From NCBI RefSeq assembly GCF_028690125.1, contig NZ_JAQVBV010000028.1, positions 1 through 64,000 on the forward strand: a stretch of DNA of 64,000 bases. The letters are read 5' to 3'. The position numbers and the translations under genes were made by a program. The DNA is from Bacteroides sp. (GTDB lineage: Bacteria; Bacteroidota; Bacteroidia; Bacteroidales; Bacteroidaceae). Positions 36,045 to 44,674 of the stretch are shown one piece after another (the first letter of the stretch is position 1; every line of letters starts with the position of its first letter). The notes below the pieces were generated by a model, which was not told where the DNA came from, did no database searches, and worked only from the letters and a program-made list of their open reading frames with translations.

Positions 36045-36314
36045 TTATACTAATTTGCTGTGATAACTTTTGAGCTTGATAAAGAGTTCCAACTCCAACC
36101 GGACGATCTCCAACGTAGGGAACTTCCCTCGCTTGCGGCCTTTGACATACTTGGAATGCATACGATTGATAAAGATCTCCGCATCACGGCTGTCGATCTG
36201 TCGGGCAATCACTTTTGCTCCCACAGGGATACTGCGTTTACTATCCATTGGATTGGGGAAGAACTCACTTGTTTGCTCTGAATAGTAGAGCGTGATAATT
36301 TCTATTGATTTCAT
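36045..36314 (-). CDS. Phage protein of unknown function
   Basis: The 89-residue protein (MKSIEIITLYYSEQTSEFFP, then a basic stretch KYVKGRKRGKFP) is between the DnaC-like gene and another small ORF. No domain recognised. The basic centre could bind nucleic acid. Confidence 0.55.
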   Translation of the reverse strand: MKSIEIITLYYSEQTSEFFPNPMDSKRSIPVGAKVIARQIDSRDAEIFINRMHSKYVKGRKRGKFPTLEIVRLELELFIKLKSYHSKLV

Positions 36315-36325
36315 AATGTTTCGAT

Positions 36326-36961
36326 TTACCGCAGGCTCTCGCCTTTGAATTTAACAACACGGCACAGGTGACTCAAACGGTCAAGAGTGCGTTCTCCATA
36401 TCGCTCCAACAGTTGTTCTTCGGTCAGATTGGTAGTCACGAAGATGTGGCGGTGGTATCGTTCGGCCACGTTCATCACCAGGTTGAACCCTTCGGTTTTC
36501 TCCCCATAATCGTTCACCAGACTCTCGACACCCAATTCATCAATAATCGGGAAGGGAGTTTTGAGTAGGTAATCTAAATTGGTTTCAGGTCGCTGGCCGT
36601 AGTAATACACCTGTGCCGATGGCGTGGGTTTAGTCAGGTCTTGAGCGTGAACCGCCCTAATCCATCTGTTTTTCAGACGAAGCAATACGGGAACAATCCC
36701 CGAAATGATGATGCTCTTGCCTCTGCCGCAGTCACCCATCAGAAGCAGACCTTGATCTTTGGTATCGGTCATCCAGTCTATGACCTCGTCATACTCCGGC
36801 AGGTGTTGGTAGTTGTCGAACGTGGTATCTACCTCCCGGAAGATGGTGATAAACCCTCGGCGGCACTGTTCGTGGTCGCCCCACGACATCGGGTTGGGTT
36901 CTCGGATGTCAAGACGTCTTTCCTTGACCATCTGTGAGATAATTTGTGATAATGTATTCAT
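36326..36961 (-). CDS. DnaC/IstB-like helicase loader ATPase
   Basis: The ATG at 36961 (MNTLSQIISQM) is chosen because it starts just after the upstream stop; ATG 36994 would overlap by 29 bp. Walker A is GDCGRGKSI, Walker B lies around FPIIDELGVE, and sensor 1 is VTTNLTEEQL. The arginine-rich RTLDRLSHLCRVVKF end is typical of DnaC-type loaders. It should load the replicative helicase at the phage origin, working with the initiator gene upstream. Confidence 0.85.
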   Translation of the reverse strand: MNTLSQIISQMVKERRLDIREPNPMSWGDHEQCRRGFITIFREVDTTFDNYQHLPEYDEVIDWMTDTKDQGLLLMGDCGRGKSIIISGIVPVLLRLKNRWIRAVHAQDLTKPTPSAQVYYYGQRPETNLDYLLKTPFPIIDELGVESLVNDYGEKTEGFNLVMNVAERYHRHIFVTTNLTEEQLLERYGERTLDRLSHLCRVVKFKGESLR

Positions 36962-36965
36962 ATCG

Positions 36966-37871
36966 CTATTTTTTAGATTTTCCAAACTTTTCAAGAATGC
37001 GGTTCTTCTGCTCCTCGGTTTCGGGCTGCTTGATCTGCCCGATATGTTGTCCGGTGGCAGGCTGTCCCCGTGGGGTATAGACCGACCGTTTCAACTCGAA
37101 CAGCCCCGCCCAGTTGTTGGCGATGCTTTGGTCGATGATGGCTGCTGCCGTTTGCGGATTACCACCCGACAGATTACGGAGCATGGTTAGGCACTTGCGG
37201 ACACCGATTTCACTCTTGTAGCTCTCCTTGCGAAGCCGCTTATATTCCAACCAAGTACGCATCACTTCCCGCCACGGCGGTTCAATGGTTTGCAGAATGG
37301 CTTCGGTATCCAGGTGGGGTGCTTTTTTCTCTTTTTCTTTTTTGCCGCAACTTTTTTCTTTTTCTCTTTTTTCGAGGGATAGACTTGGAGGAGCTTCTGC
37401 TCCGACCTCCATTTCACCCAAACTTTCTTTTATATTTTCTTTATTACTCTCTGTATAGTTTAGTTTATATATAATAGGTGGTACACTTTGTGGCTCACTG
37501 TGGACTGCAAAGTGTACCGTTTCGTCATTATTTATGGGTTGTGGCTCTTGTTGTGGTTCATTTTGCGGCTCAATTTGAGCCACAAAGTGTTCCGTTAATG
37601 ACCTCAGTCGATATGATGTACGACCTCTTCCTTTGCCAAATTCAACGGTTATCAGTCCTGCTTCTACCAACTTTTTGCGTTCACGCTTTAATGTCGACCG
37701 AGTGATGCCAGTCCGAAATTCAATCAGAGATGCCGAGATATAGAGCGGACTCTTCCAACCCGACCTATTGGCAATAAACATTAGTCCATGCCACAGCGAG
37801 ATTGAGGCAGGGGTAAGCTGGTGAGTTTCTAACCAGTCATAAAAAAGTTTTATTTCCGTCATATAATTCAT
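36966..37871 (-). CDS. Phage replication initiator (winged helix, DnaD-like)
   Basis: The 301-residue protein has an N-terminal winged helix (LFYDWLETHQLTPASISLWH... TGITRSTLKRERKKLVEAGL). A low-complexity centre of EPQ repeats and Lys/Glu runs follows, then a C-terminal helical domain (REVMRTWLEYKRLR, CLTMLRNLSGGNPQTAAAII) like DnaD/replisome organisers. The low-complexity DNA around 37330-37580 may contain the phage origin, as in many phages with the origin inside the initiator gene. It overlaps the upstream gene by 4 bp. Confidence 0.8.
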   Translation of the reverse strand: MNYMTEIKLFYDWLETHQLTPASISLWHGLMFIANRSGWKSPLYISASLIEFRTGITRSTLKRERKKLVEAGLITVEFGKGRGRTSYRLRSLTEHFVAQIEPQNEPQQEPQPINNDETVHFAVHSEPQSVPPIIYKLNYTESNKENIKESLGEMEVGAEAPPSLSLEKREKEKSCGKKEKEKKAPHLDTEAILQTIEPPWREVMRTWLEYKRLRKESYKSEIGVRKCLTMLRNLSGGNPQTAAAIIDQSIANNWAGLFELKRSVYTPRGQPATGQHIGQIKQPETEEQKNRILEKFGKSKK

Positions 37872-38221
37872 CGGATTTGGGATAACTGTGAAGTGGCACG
37901 ACCAATCAGGTCAGTGGCAGTATAACCGTACATCAACTCGACACGGGGCATCCTTTGACCTTCGCCACGAAGCAACAGCATCCGGACAATCTCGTCAATA
38001 TGATAAAAGACGGTTCCGTTCTCCAGTTTAACTCTCTGAATATTGTAGCGATATGCCCATCGTTCAAGAGTGCGGTCAGTCGTGCGACAAATCAGCGTCA
38101 CTAACTTTTTGGGTATAAGATCTCCGTAGGAAAGTATGCGTTTTTGCATCAATGGGGATTCAACGGCAGAAAGTATCATTTCAACCTTGTCTTCCATAAT
38201 CATATCTCTTGCTGCAATCAT
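37868..38221 (-). CDS. HTH DNA-binding protein of the replication module
   Basis: The 117-residue protein has a helix-turn-helix-like segment TDRTLERWAYRYNIQRVKLE followed by a wing FYHIDEIVRMLL, similar to excisionase/MerR-type short regulators. It overlaps the initiator gene by 4 bp. It could act as an early regulator or an excision factor. Confidence 0.6.
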   Translation of the reverse strand: MIAARDMIMEDKVEMILSAVESPLMQKRILSYGDLIPKKLVTLICRTTDRTLERWAYRYNIQRVKLENGTVFYHIDEIVRMLLLRGEGQRMPRVELMYGYTATDLIGRATSQLSQIR

Positions 38222-38332
38222 AACTTTGATGTTTTATTGCTGCAAAGTTCCTAAGAAGTTGAAAGCCAAATGCAAGCAGTACCGGGGGTAGTACCTGTGA
38301 TTTTCTTTGTAATAGATTGATTTACAAGAGAC

Positions 38333-38905
38333 TTATTTTTGACTTTTTTCGATGACCGCTTTGGTCAGGCGGCTCAAGAAGTCGGTACATTTAATCTTAC
38401 GGGAAAGAACTTCCGTGCGTATGTTGTAGGATTTAGACAACTCCAGGTTGAGCATTTTCTCAAATGTCTCTACCAGTAACGAATAACTAATTCTCTTGCC
38501 ATTGACATCAACGATAGCCCCAATCTGATCCAAAGCTGTCAACAGTTCAATAAGATCTCGCTTGGTACACTTCTCCGACCAGTTGAATTGGGATTGTTGA
38601 CGTGCTTGAGGTTTGAGAGGCGGTTTCGACTGAAACTTGAGCAGTTCAAGTTCTGCGTTGATAAAGTGGATGGCGGCAGTAATGTATGGAGAAAGACTGG
38701 CGTGTGATTCGTTGGCAACCAAAACGGCATGGAGGTATGACAGTATTCGGAAATGCTGCTTGTATTCCAGACATGGATCTTCTGCTATTGAGGTTACTGC
38801 CAAGGTAAACAGCTCAAAAGCATGAAGGATTTCATTATGACTTATGTTATTGTTTTCCCCGGATACAATGTATCTGAAAAACTGCGTCTGCTTCAATCGA
38901 TCCAT
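38333..38905 (-). CDS. RteC-like early phage protein
   Basis: The 190-residue protein is first in the minus-strand arm. Its C-terminal part (LIELLTALDQIGAI, VETFEKMLNLELSKSYNI, FLSRLTKAVIEKSQK) follows the pattern of the RteC C-terminus (FNVDLGEYYRTY ... LNSLIEKLKKKM). It may be a phage regulator of that fold. The N-terminal half is helical without a known domain. Confidence 0.5.
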   Translation of the reverse strand: MDRLKQTQFFRYIVSGENNNISHNEILHAFELFTLAVTSIAEDPCLEYKQHFRILSYLHAVLVANESHASLSPYITAAIHFINAELELLKFQSKPPLKPQARQQSQFNWSEKCTKRDLIELLTALDQIGAIVDVNGKRISYSLLVETFEKMLNLELSKSYNIRTEVLSRKIKCTDFLSRLTKAVIEKSQK

Positions 38906-38971
38906 AGTGCAGATGATTATGATTCAGACACAAAGGTCTCGACTTTGCAGCACTAAAACAGACAACCATCA

Positions 38972-39115
38972 ACCAAGGTGGTCGAAATTTATTTGGGGTA
39001 AAAATCCGGTCAGAATAGGGGAGCGTGGCTTCGTTTTGACATCAAAATTACTCAAACCAATGTCGCAGGGTCCTAAAAAGCAAAAACGACCACCTTGGTC
39101 GTTAGTTGGTCGTTT
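38972..39115. terminator. Hairpin and 13-bp inverted repeat between arms
   Basis: ACCAAGGTGGTCG (38972-38984) is exactly inverted at 39087-39099. The second copy is inside a hairpin AAAACGACCA/TGGTCGTTTT (39083-39115). It probably ends the reductase transcript and may also bind a protein. Confidence 0.5.
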
Positions 39116-39140
39116 TCGCAAAAGATGATATGTATATTTG

Positions 39141-39671
39141 CTATTTTTGATAGGTAGAAAGAAGTAACCCCGTACTAAATACTTTACTGTTAACCAATTT
39201 CCAGTGGGACTCTTTGGTCTTACCGGGGAATAATGGGATGCCATTGCCAAGGATCGTTGGAGCGATGCAAAGTTGCATCTCGTCAATCAGGTTGGCATTT
39301 AGCAACATTGCGGTCAACTCTCCACCACCGACAAGCCAAATGTCTTTTCCGATCTCAGATTTCAATTCCGAAATTCTGGCAATTACATCTTCCGTAATAA
39401 AATGGACATTCTCATTTGGGGTCACATTGCTGTCACGGCGAGAAACAACATAGGATGTTTTATCTTTATACGGCCATGGGATACCGAAGCCAATAATCTC
39501 ATGGTAGGTTTTACCACCCATCAAGACAGTATCAATTGAGGCCAATAGCTCTTTATAGCCATGATCTTCATTGGTAGGATTGGGAATTTCGTTAAGCCAC
39601 TCAACACCACCGTCCGGGGTGGCGATATATCCGTCTATGGATGTTGCGATGTAAAGGATGATCCGTCTCAT
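39141..39671 (-). CDS. Dihydrofolate-reductase-like (RibD C-terminal) reductase
   Basis: The 176-residue protein has MRRIILYIATSIDGYIATPDGG, IDTVLMGGKTYHEI, and KDIWLVGGGELTAMLLNANLIDE: the nucleotide-binding GG and Gly-rich motifs of the RibD C-terminal/DHFR family. It is probably an NADPH-dependent reductase of unknown substrate; trimethoprim resistance cannot be claimed. It is the last gene of a minus-strand cargo block and has a long structured leader. Confidence 0.85.
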   Translation of the reverse strand: MRRIILYIATSIDGYIATPDGGVEWLNEIPNPTNEDHGYKELLASIDTVLMGGKTYHEIIGFGIPWPYKDKTSYVVSRRDSNVTPNENVHFITEDVIARISELKSEIGKDIWLVGGGELTAMLLNANLIDEMQLCIAPTILGNGIPLFPGKTKESHWKLVNSKVFSTGLLLSTYQK

Positions 39672-39730
39672 AAGGATGATTTTTAATGTTTTTACTTCTC
39701 AAATCATTCGCCAAACCTCAAAAAGAAGCG

Positions 39731-39890
39731 TGGTACTCACGCTGTTTCAACACGAGGCACTGGTATACCCTTTGAGGAGACAGGCAAGACCACGCTATAC
39801 AGTTGTATAGCACAGCCATTGCACAGTATTGTCTCCTCAAGTTGAAAATTACCAGTTTTCGTGTTGAGACGTTCTGCGAACGCTATGTTA
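39731..39890 (-). repeat. Long imperfect palindrome in the reductase leader
   Basis: Nested blocks pair: TCAACACGA (39747-39755) with 39859-39867; ACTGGTA (39759-39765) with 39850-39856; TTGAGGAGACA (39772-39782) with 39830-39840. The centre is a further hairpin, GCTATACA/TGTATAGC-like (39794-39811), and the flanks AGCG/CGCT (39727-39743, 39880-39884) can extend it. On the minus strand it would be in the 5' leader of the reductase mRNA. It shares the core ATTTTCAACTTRAG with the element at 321-471. Confidence 0.7.
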
Positions 39891-39932
39891 TATTAAAAGC
39901 TCATATAGAGCCTATATTCTTCTATTCTAATG

Positions 39933-39940
39933 CAAAAGTA
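39933..39940 (-). promoter_or_regulatory. -7 box of the reductase gene
   Basis: Minus-strand TACTTTTG. Transcription would start near 39926 and give a leader of about 255 nt that contains the palindrome. Confidence 0.5.
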
Positions 39941-39980
39941 ATCATTTTATTGTTATCTAAGTTATTATTTCACTGAAATC

Positions 39981-40012
39981 AAAAAGCTACCGAGTTTACA
40001 CCCGATAGCTTT
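39981..40012 (-). terminator. Terminator after rteC (cargo copy)
   Basis: A 12-bp stem with wobble pairs (AAAGCTATCGGG with CTCGGTAGCTTT on the minus strand) followed by TTTTT. Confidence 0.8.
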
Positions 40013-40017
40013 GTTAT

Positions 40018-40854
40018 CTATTTTGTATCATCTTCATCCATTTTCTTTTTCAACTTTTCAATCAAGCTATTCAGGTATGCCGTTTGATCTTTCTTCCGAC
40101 TACGCAAGGCAATGTAGGTTCGGTAATACTCCCCCAAATCTACATTGAACGCTTCTCCAAGGGTATCCATTATCTCTTTTACATCAATGTTGCCGTGGTC
40201 AATATCACCGGATGCATACAGTGAATACCCTAATTCAATAAGGGCATTTTTCTGTCCTGTCCAAGTTCGGCGGCCTTTTTTAGTTTCTGTAAACAGAGCC
40301 GGATCTTCAATCATTTTGAGCCTGCGATTGAGATATATTCTCAGCATCTCATTAGCAATGATTTTGGCAACCTTAAAATCATACACCGTTGAGAACTTCA
40401 AATCGCTATTGAAGCGGGAGCTGTCAGTACATAGTTTGGGATCTACATCTCCCCGAACAAAGTAATATTTGTCATATACCGTAGAGCCGGAACGGTAATA
40501 TTGATGAAAGTCGAGATGTCGGTTAAAATAATATTCCAGACTATGCAACTGGTCGTTCAGATACTTTTTAGCAGCCTCATTGCTACCAGTAGGGAATTTA
40601 GACTCAATGCAGTATATTTTGTTAAAATAGAGTTGTTTGGATAATATTTGAGGCTTAAGTTCCTTGAAAAAGATAATTTCCTCCTCTTGAGAGCCAAACT
40701 CATACACAATCACTCGTTCTCGCAACTGATCGATATGCTTTTGGATTATATCTATCATTTTAAGAGAATTACTGATAATATCATAGCCATATAGGTCGAA
40801 GCTATTGATCTCCGATTCTATTTCCTGTAATATGTTGTCGATGTATTCTCTCAT
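40018..40854 (-). CDS. rteC: RteC protein (cargo copy)
   Basis: The 278-residue protein is full length for RteC and similar throughout to the copy at 60092 (EEEIIFFKELKPQILSK; LDFHQYYRSG; KYYFVRGD; FNVDLGEYYRTYIALRSRKK). In CTnDOT, RteC activates the excision operon in the tetracycline regulatory cascade. No rteA/rteB pair is nearby here. It is the last gene after AraC and GNAT (11-bp gap), with a strong terminator behind it. The role outside an intact conjugative element is uncertain. Confidence 0.88.
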   Translation of the reverse strand: MREYIDNILQEIESEINSFDLYGYDIISNSLKMIDIIQKHIDQLRERVIVYEFGSQEEEIIFFKELKPQILSKQLYFNKIYCIESKFPTGSNEAAKKYLNDQLHSLEYYFNRHLDFHQYYRSGSTVYDKYYFVRGDVDPKLCTDSSRFNSDLKFSTVYDFKVAKIIANEMLRIYLNRRLKMIEDPALFTETKKGRRTWTGQKNALIELGYSLYASGDIDHGNIDVKEIMDTLGEAFNVDLGEYYRTYIALRSRKKDQTAYLNSLIEKLKKKMDEDDTK

Positions 40855-40865
40855 TGTATTGTTTA

Positions 40866-41414
40866 TTACTCCAACGTAAGTACGGCTGTAATATCGAATC
40901 CGTAATCTCCATCTTTGTAGGTGTCGAATAGCTCCGGCTTATAATATTTTCGTAAGACTTCTTCTTTATCGGTACGATAGCTAAATCCGGCTTTTTGGTA
41001 TGATTTAATGGCCCTGATATTTTTTTCCGATGGACGTATCAGAAAATTTGTAATGCCGATTTTTTTGCGTAGATATTCAATAGTATCTTTTAATGCTTGT
41101 GAACCGATACCTTTACCGCATTCTGATTCAGATTTCAACCAAATATCTAACTCTGCCATATTGCTATTCAGATGGAAACAGGCATAACAAGTACATCCAA
41201 CCTCTGTGTCTCCATTTTGGATAATCATAACAGCACCGGATTCTTTTCTGCTCTCCGTGTAATAAAAATCCTCAAATGCCTCCTGAAACTCCTCCCAAGA
41301 GGGTATCGGATTCTCTTCATAATCGGCTCCTCCCATGTGGGCAGCAGCGGTATCGGACAAACACATCCATTCGTATGTCTTTCTCTTTTCATCAATCAAT
41401 GCATGTCTTATCAT
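40866..41414 (-). CDS. GNAT-family N-acetyltransferase
   Basis: The 182-residue protein has the acetyl-CoA loop ESECGKGIGSQALKDTIEYL and the later IRPSEKNIRAIKSYQKAGF motif. It resembles aminoglycoside 6'-type acetyltransferases in length and layout (AELDIWLKSE before the loop), but the substrate cannot be fixed from sequence. It overlaps the AraC stop by 23 bp, so it is coupled to the regulator and probably under its control. Confidence 0.82.
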   Translation of the reverse strand: MIRHALIDEKRKTYEWMCLSDTAAAHMGGADYEENPIPSWEEFQEAFEDFYYTESRKESGAVMIIQNGDTEVGCTCYACFHLNSNMAELDIWLKSESECGKGIGSQALKDTIEYLRKKIGITNFLIRPSEKNIRAIKSYQKAGFSYRTDKEEVLRKYYKPELFDTYKDGDYGFDITAVLTLE

Positions 41415-42231
41415 AAGCTCTGTTTTGAATTAACTCTTTCTGCAAAAAATAATCAGAAAAAGGATTGTACATATTGATATATTCGTTCGGAGCGTACCCC
41501 GAAAACTCTTTAAATTCTCTCACGATGTGCGAAGCATCGTAGTATCCACACTTAAATGCTAATTCCATGAGGTTGGAGTTAAAGCCATTCTGCAAAGCAG
41601 ACAGTGTCTTCTGAAACTGAATAATCTTAGCAAATTGCTTTGGGCTAATCCCAACATTGCTCATGAACCTGCGATAAAACTGCTTATAGCAGATATTCGA
41701 CATGTTTGACAGTTCTTTTATGGAGACATTAGCGTTGGATTCCAATTGTCGAACTGTATATTCACAACCCGCAATATCAGGGTTCACCTGCACTAATCGT
41801 TTCAATAGAAAATCTTCGATTATTCCGACACACTCCATTTTATCATCGGCATTTAATACCGTTTGTTGTAAATCAGCAAACGGTCTGTCGCCAAGACACT
41901 CTACCGAAATATTTTTATTGAAAAACTCTACCATTGGAGCATTGAAAAAAGTTTGTACTCCTTGTGGTGTGAATGTAACGGCTACAGTTTCATTTTCGCC
42001 CTCATAGTGTAAATCCCAATAGGTAGACATTTGTCCATCGACAAATGCTTTGGGTTGATAATCATTAATTGCTGTTGAAAAAACTTGATTTTTCCGGTGG
42101 AATACCAATTGCATACACCCAATAGGAATACCTCGCTCGATAGTTCGGGCAAGGTAGTTCTGTTCAAACACCCAGTAGTATTTCACAAATGGGGTAAGAA
42201 CTTTAGATGGATATGTAATTCTAAATTCCAC
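41392..42231 (-). CDS. AraC-family regulator (DUF6597-type N-domain)
   Basis: The 279-residue protein has an N-terminal cupin-like part (MEFRITYPSKVLTPFVKYYW, GIPIGCMQLVFH) and a C-terminal double HTH (about 165-262): SIKELSNMSNICYKQFYRRF and LMELAFKCGYYDASHIVREFKE, followed by GYAPNEY. It is typical of Bacteroidetes AraC regulators next to acetyltransferase or efflux genes. It starts divergently from the PAS-LuxR gene. Confidence 0.88.
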   Translation of the reverse strand: MEFRITYPSKVLTPFVKYYWVFEQNYLARTIERGIPIGCMQLVFHRKNQVFSTAINDYQPKAFVDGQMSTYWDLHYEGENETVAVTFTPQGVQTFFNAPMVEFFNKNISVECLGDRPFADLQQTVLNADDKMECVGIIEDFLLKRLVQVNPDIAGCEYTVRQLESNANVSIKELSNMSNICYKQFYRRFMSNVGISPKQFAKIIQFQKTLSALQNGFNSNLMELAFKCGYYDASHIVREFKEFSGYAPNEYINMYNPFSDYFLQKELIQNRAYDKTCID

Positions 42232-42497
42232 TATAACAATTCATTAATCGACATTTACATTATCGCAAAATTAATCCATTTCTTGCATAGATGCATTGTA
42301 TAAAAGAGACTTTGTGCTCTGAAATAGCTAAATTGCCTCCACATCTAAATGCAATTAATGTCGGTAATTCAACATAGTTCGCACAAAACTAACGCTCTCT
42401 ATGCTCTTAAACTTGTAAAAAGGCGACTTTACTAAAAATCATCCCATATTCACATAAAGAAGATTGATATACAATCGATTATTTGGTCACTATGTAT

Positions 42498-42515
42498 TAC
42501 CTTTGTACAAAGGTA
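42498..42515. promoter_or_regulatory. Palindromic, bidirectional -7 box
   Basis: TACCTTTGTACAAAGGTA is a perfect 18-bp palindrome, so a TAnnTTTG box is present on both strands. It lies in the divergent region between the AraC (start 42231) and PAS-LuxR (start 42563) genes. The rest of 42232-42562 has no ORF. Confidence 0.55.
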
Positions 42516-42538
42516 GTTGATAGAAGTAGAGCCCGAAA

Positions 42539-42554
42539 TAGCTATATATAGCTA
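42539..42554. promoter_or_regulatory. Operator candidate before the PAS-LuxR gene
   Basis: TAGCTATATATAGCTA is a perfect 16-bp palindrome ending 8 bp before the ATG. With the leading GAAA it matches 45293-45312 at all but one base. Confidence 0.55.
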
Positions 42555-42562
42555 CACTGAAT

Positions 42563-43333
42563 ATGAAAGCATTAGATATAACGAGAGAAGATATGTGGGC
42601 GAAACAAGCTCTACATGAAAAAGAAATTGATTATTCTATTTGGAGTAGAGATAAAGCCATGTTGCAACAAATGGCAAAGATTAACCGTAGCTGCACTTTT
42701 GTTGTCGATGTCTGTAAATGTAGGTACACCTATGCTTCATCAAATTTTACCGATTTACTTGGTTACGACTCTCGAAAAATAGAGATGATTGAAGAGTCCG
42801 ATGACGATTATCTTGAATCTCGTATTCATCCCGAAGATTTATTCAATATGAAATCTCTTCAGATTAGTTTGTCTGAATTCATTTATAACCAACCGATAGA
42901 GGATAGAAATAACTATAAAAATATTTTCAGTTATCGTGTTCAAAATGCTAAAGGACAATACATCAATGTAACAAGCAAACAGCAAGTGTTAGAAACTTCC
43001 GAAAGCGGTAAAGCATGGCTTATATTGGGAGTAATGGACATTGCTTCCGACCAACGACCGTTAGACGGAGTGCAATGTACGGTACTGAATCTAAAAACAG
43101 GAGAGATGTTTTCTCCCCATAGTTTAGCTGAAACGAAGCCGGAACTCACCAGTCGAGAGATAGAAATTCTACATCTGATAAAGCAAGGGCTGTTGAGCAA
43201 AGAAATTGCCTGTAAATTGGGTATCAGTATTCATACGATAAATATTCACAGGCAAAATCTTCTGAGAAAGTTAGGTGTGCAAAATTCTATCGAGGCTATT
43301 AATATGGGGCGCAGAACGGGACTAATCATCTGA
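42563..43333 (+). CDS. PAS-LuxR transcriptional regulator
   Basis: The 256-residue protein has a PAS-like sensor (about 40-160; NRSCTFVVDVCKCRYTYASS, FTDLLGYDS, ESRIHPEDLFNM) and a C-terminal LuxR HTH (about 190-250; LTSREIEILHLIKQGLLSKE, HTINIHRQNLLRKLGVQNS). It ends at 43333, next to the convergent MATE stop at 43334. A perfect palindrome in its leader recurs before the nucleotidyltransferase-MATE operon, so it may control itself and that operon. The ligand of the PAS domain is unknown. Confidence 0.85.
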   Translation: MKALDITREDMWAKQALHEKEIDYSIWSRDKAMLQQMAKINRSCTFVVDVCKCRYTYASSNFTDLLGYDSRKIEMIEESDDDYLESRIHPEDLFNMKSLQISLSEFIYNQPIEDRNNYKNIFSYRVQNAKGQYINVTSKQQVLETSESGKAWLILGVMDIASDQRPLDGVQCTVLNLKTGEMFSPHSLAETKPELTSREIEILHLIKQGLLSKEIACKLGISIHTINIHRQNLLRKLGVQNSIEAINMGRRTGLII

Positions 43334-44674
43334 TTATATTTGTTTCTGTTTCCACTTTCCACGCACCAAATAAATCATCGAGAAGATTAATATTGCCAAA
43401 GCATAGATATGCTCCGAAGTCCATAGTAATGACACATTGGGAGCAAGATAATCCAAAACTTTTATGTAGAGCACATAAATTGCAAGAGCCAATAATCCGA
43501 TTTTTAATGCCATTGACGTGTTGCCCGTTCCCGATATAGCACAGTAAAAAACAAATGCAGGAACGGCAAACAGAAATGAGGACAACATTACATACAACGG
43601 TTCTAATGACTGTTGAATCAGAGCAGGATTGTCGGTATATAATCTGATGAAAAGGTCGGGATAGATAAATCCGAGCAATACCAACGGGATGCAAAAACAA
43701 TAACAGACCTTTATAATTCTCCGGCACAAGGCTAAGACCATACTTTGCTCACCTTCACCAATCAGATTGCTCACCAATGCACTTCCGCTCGATGCAAATG
43801 CCTGCACAAGGATAAACGGTACGGCAGATATACTTCTCACAATATTCGAGGTCGCCAGTGCTGTTTCTCCGATATGTTCTATAACTACAAAGAAGATTAA
43901 CCACGAAGCAAACGACAAGAAAGATTGTAGCATTGTCCAAACTGACAGATTTAGAATCCGCTTCAAATCAAGCCATTGTCGGTTGATATTATTGATGAGT
44001 TTAAGCCAATGCCCTTGTGTTGTTAGTCGATGATACAGAACGAATAAGAGTGCAGCCGAGAACTCTGCAATGCACGAGCCGATACCAGCCCCCTCAATTC
44101 CCAATGCAGGAAACCCGAATTTCCCAAATACCAGAGCATAATTGCATACAATATTCACCGCAACCATCACTAAAGAGCACACAGTGAGTATTTTGGTTTT
44201 GGTTATCCCTATATAATAGGCTCTGAATGCGACAATGATAAAAGCAAACAACAATCCGAAAACACGCCAGTTGAGATACAGAAGTGCAGCCGAAAAGACC
44301 TCTTCTGATTTGATTATCTGACGTAACATCGGAGGGATGGCGACCTGAGCCACTAAAATAATGACAACTGCTAATAGAATCAAGAAGTAAAAGCCTGTTG
44401 AAAATATAGCTACTAACTCGTCGTTCTTCCGTTCTCCGTTAAGCCGGGCAATAAGTACCTGCAATCCTACTCCGAACCCCGAACCAATCACAAACAGGAT
44501 AAGATAACAAACTCCGGCTATTGCCGAAGCTGCTAACTCTGTTTCACCGACATGACCGAGAAATGCGGTATCGGTAATTCCGATAATTTGTTCGACCAAC
44601 AGGCTTAGTAGTACCGGAAACGTTATGCGGATAATACTTTTATAGGATGTGTCCATATCAGGGCATCCATTCAA
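43334..44674 (-). CDS. MATE-family efflux transporter
   Basis: The 446-residue integral membrane protein has about 12 hydrophobic segments. It starts TSYKSIIRITFPVLLSLLVEQ, then IIGITDTAFLGHVGETELAA, the N-terminal MATE signature, and a repeat half with WTMLQSFLSFASWLIFFVV. It exports drugs or metabolites with Na+ or H+. The first gene of the operon (nucleotidyltransferase) overlaps its start by 17 bp. Confidence 0.92.
   Translation of the reverse strand: MNGCPDMDTSYKSIIRITFPVLLSLLVEQIIGITDTAFLGHVGETELAASAIAGVCYLILFVIGSGFGVGLQVLIARLNGERKNDELVAIFSTGFYFLILLAVVIILVAQVAIPPMLRQIIKSEEVFSAALLYLNWRVFGLLFAFIIVAFRAYYIGITKTKILTVCSLVMVAVNIVCNYALVFGKFGFPALGIEGAGIGSCIAEFSAALLFVLYHRLTTQGHWLKLINNINRQWLDLKRILNLSVWTMLQSFLSFASWLIFFVVIEHIGETALATSNIVRSISAVPFILVQAFASSGSALVSNLIGEGEQSMVLALCRRIIKVCYCFCIPLVLLGFIYPDLFIRLYTDNPALIQQSLEPLYVMLSSFLFAVPAFVFYCAISGTGNTSMALKIGLLALAIYVLYIKVLDYLAPNVSLLWTSEHIYALAILIFSMIYLVRGKWKQKQI

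Noticed and set aside
39141..39671. Trimethoprim-resistance dfr gene
   Set aside because: The sequence fits the RibD C-terminal/DHFR-like family, not a classical Dfr enzyme.
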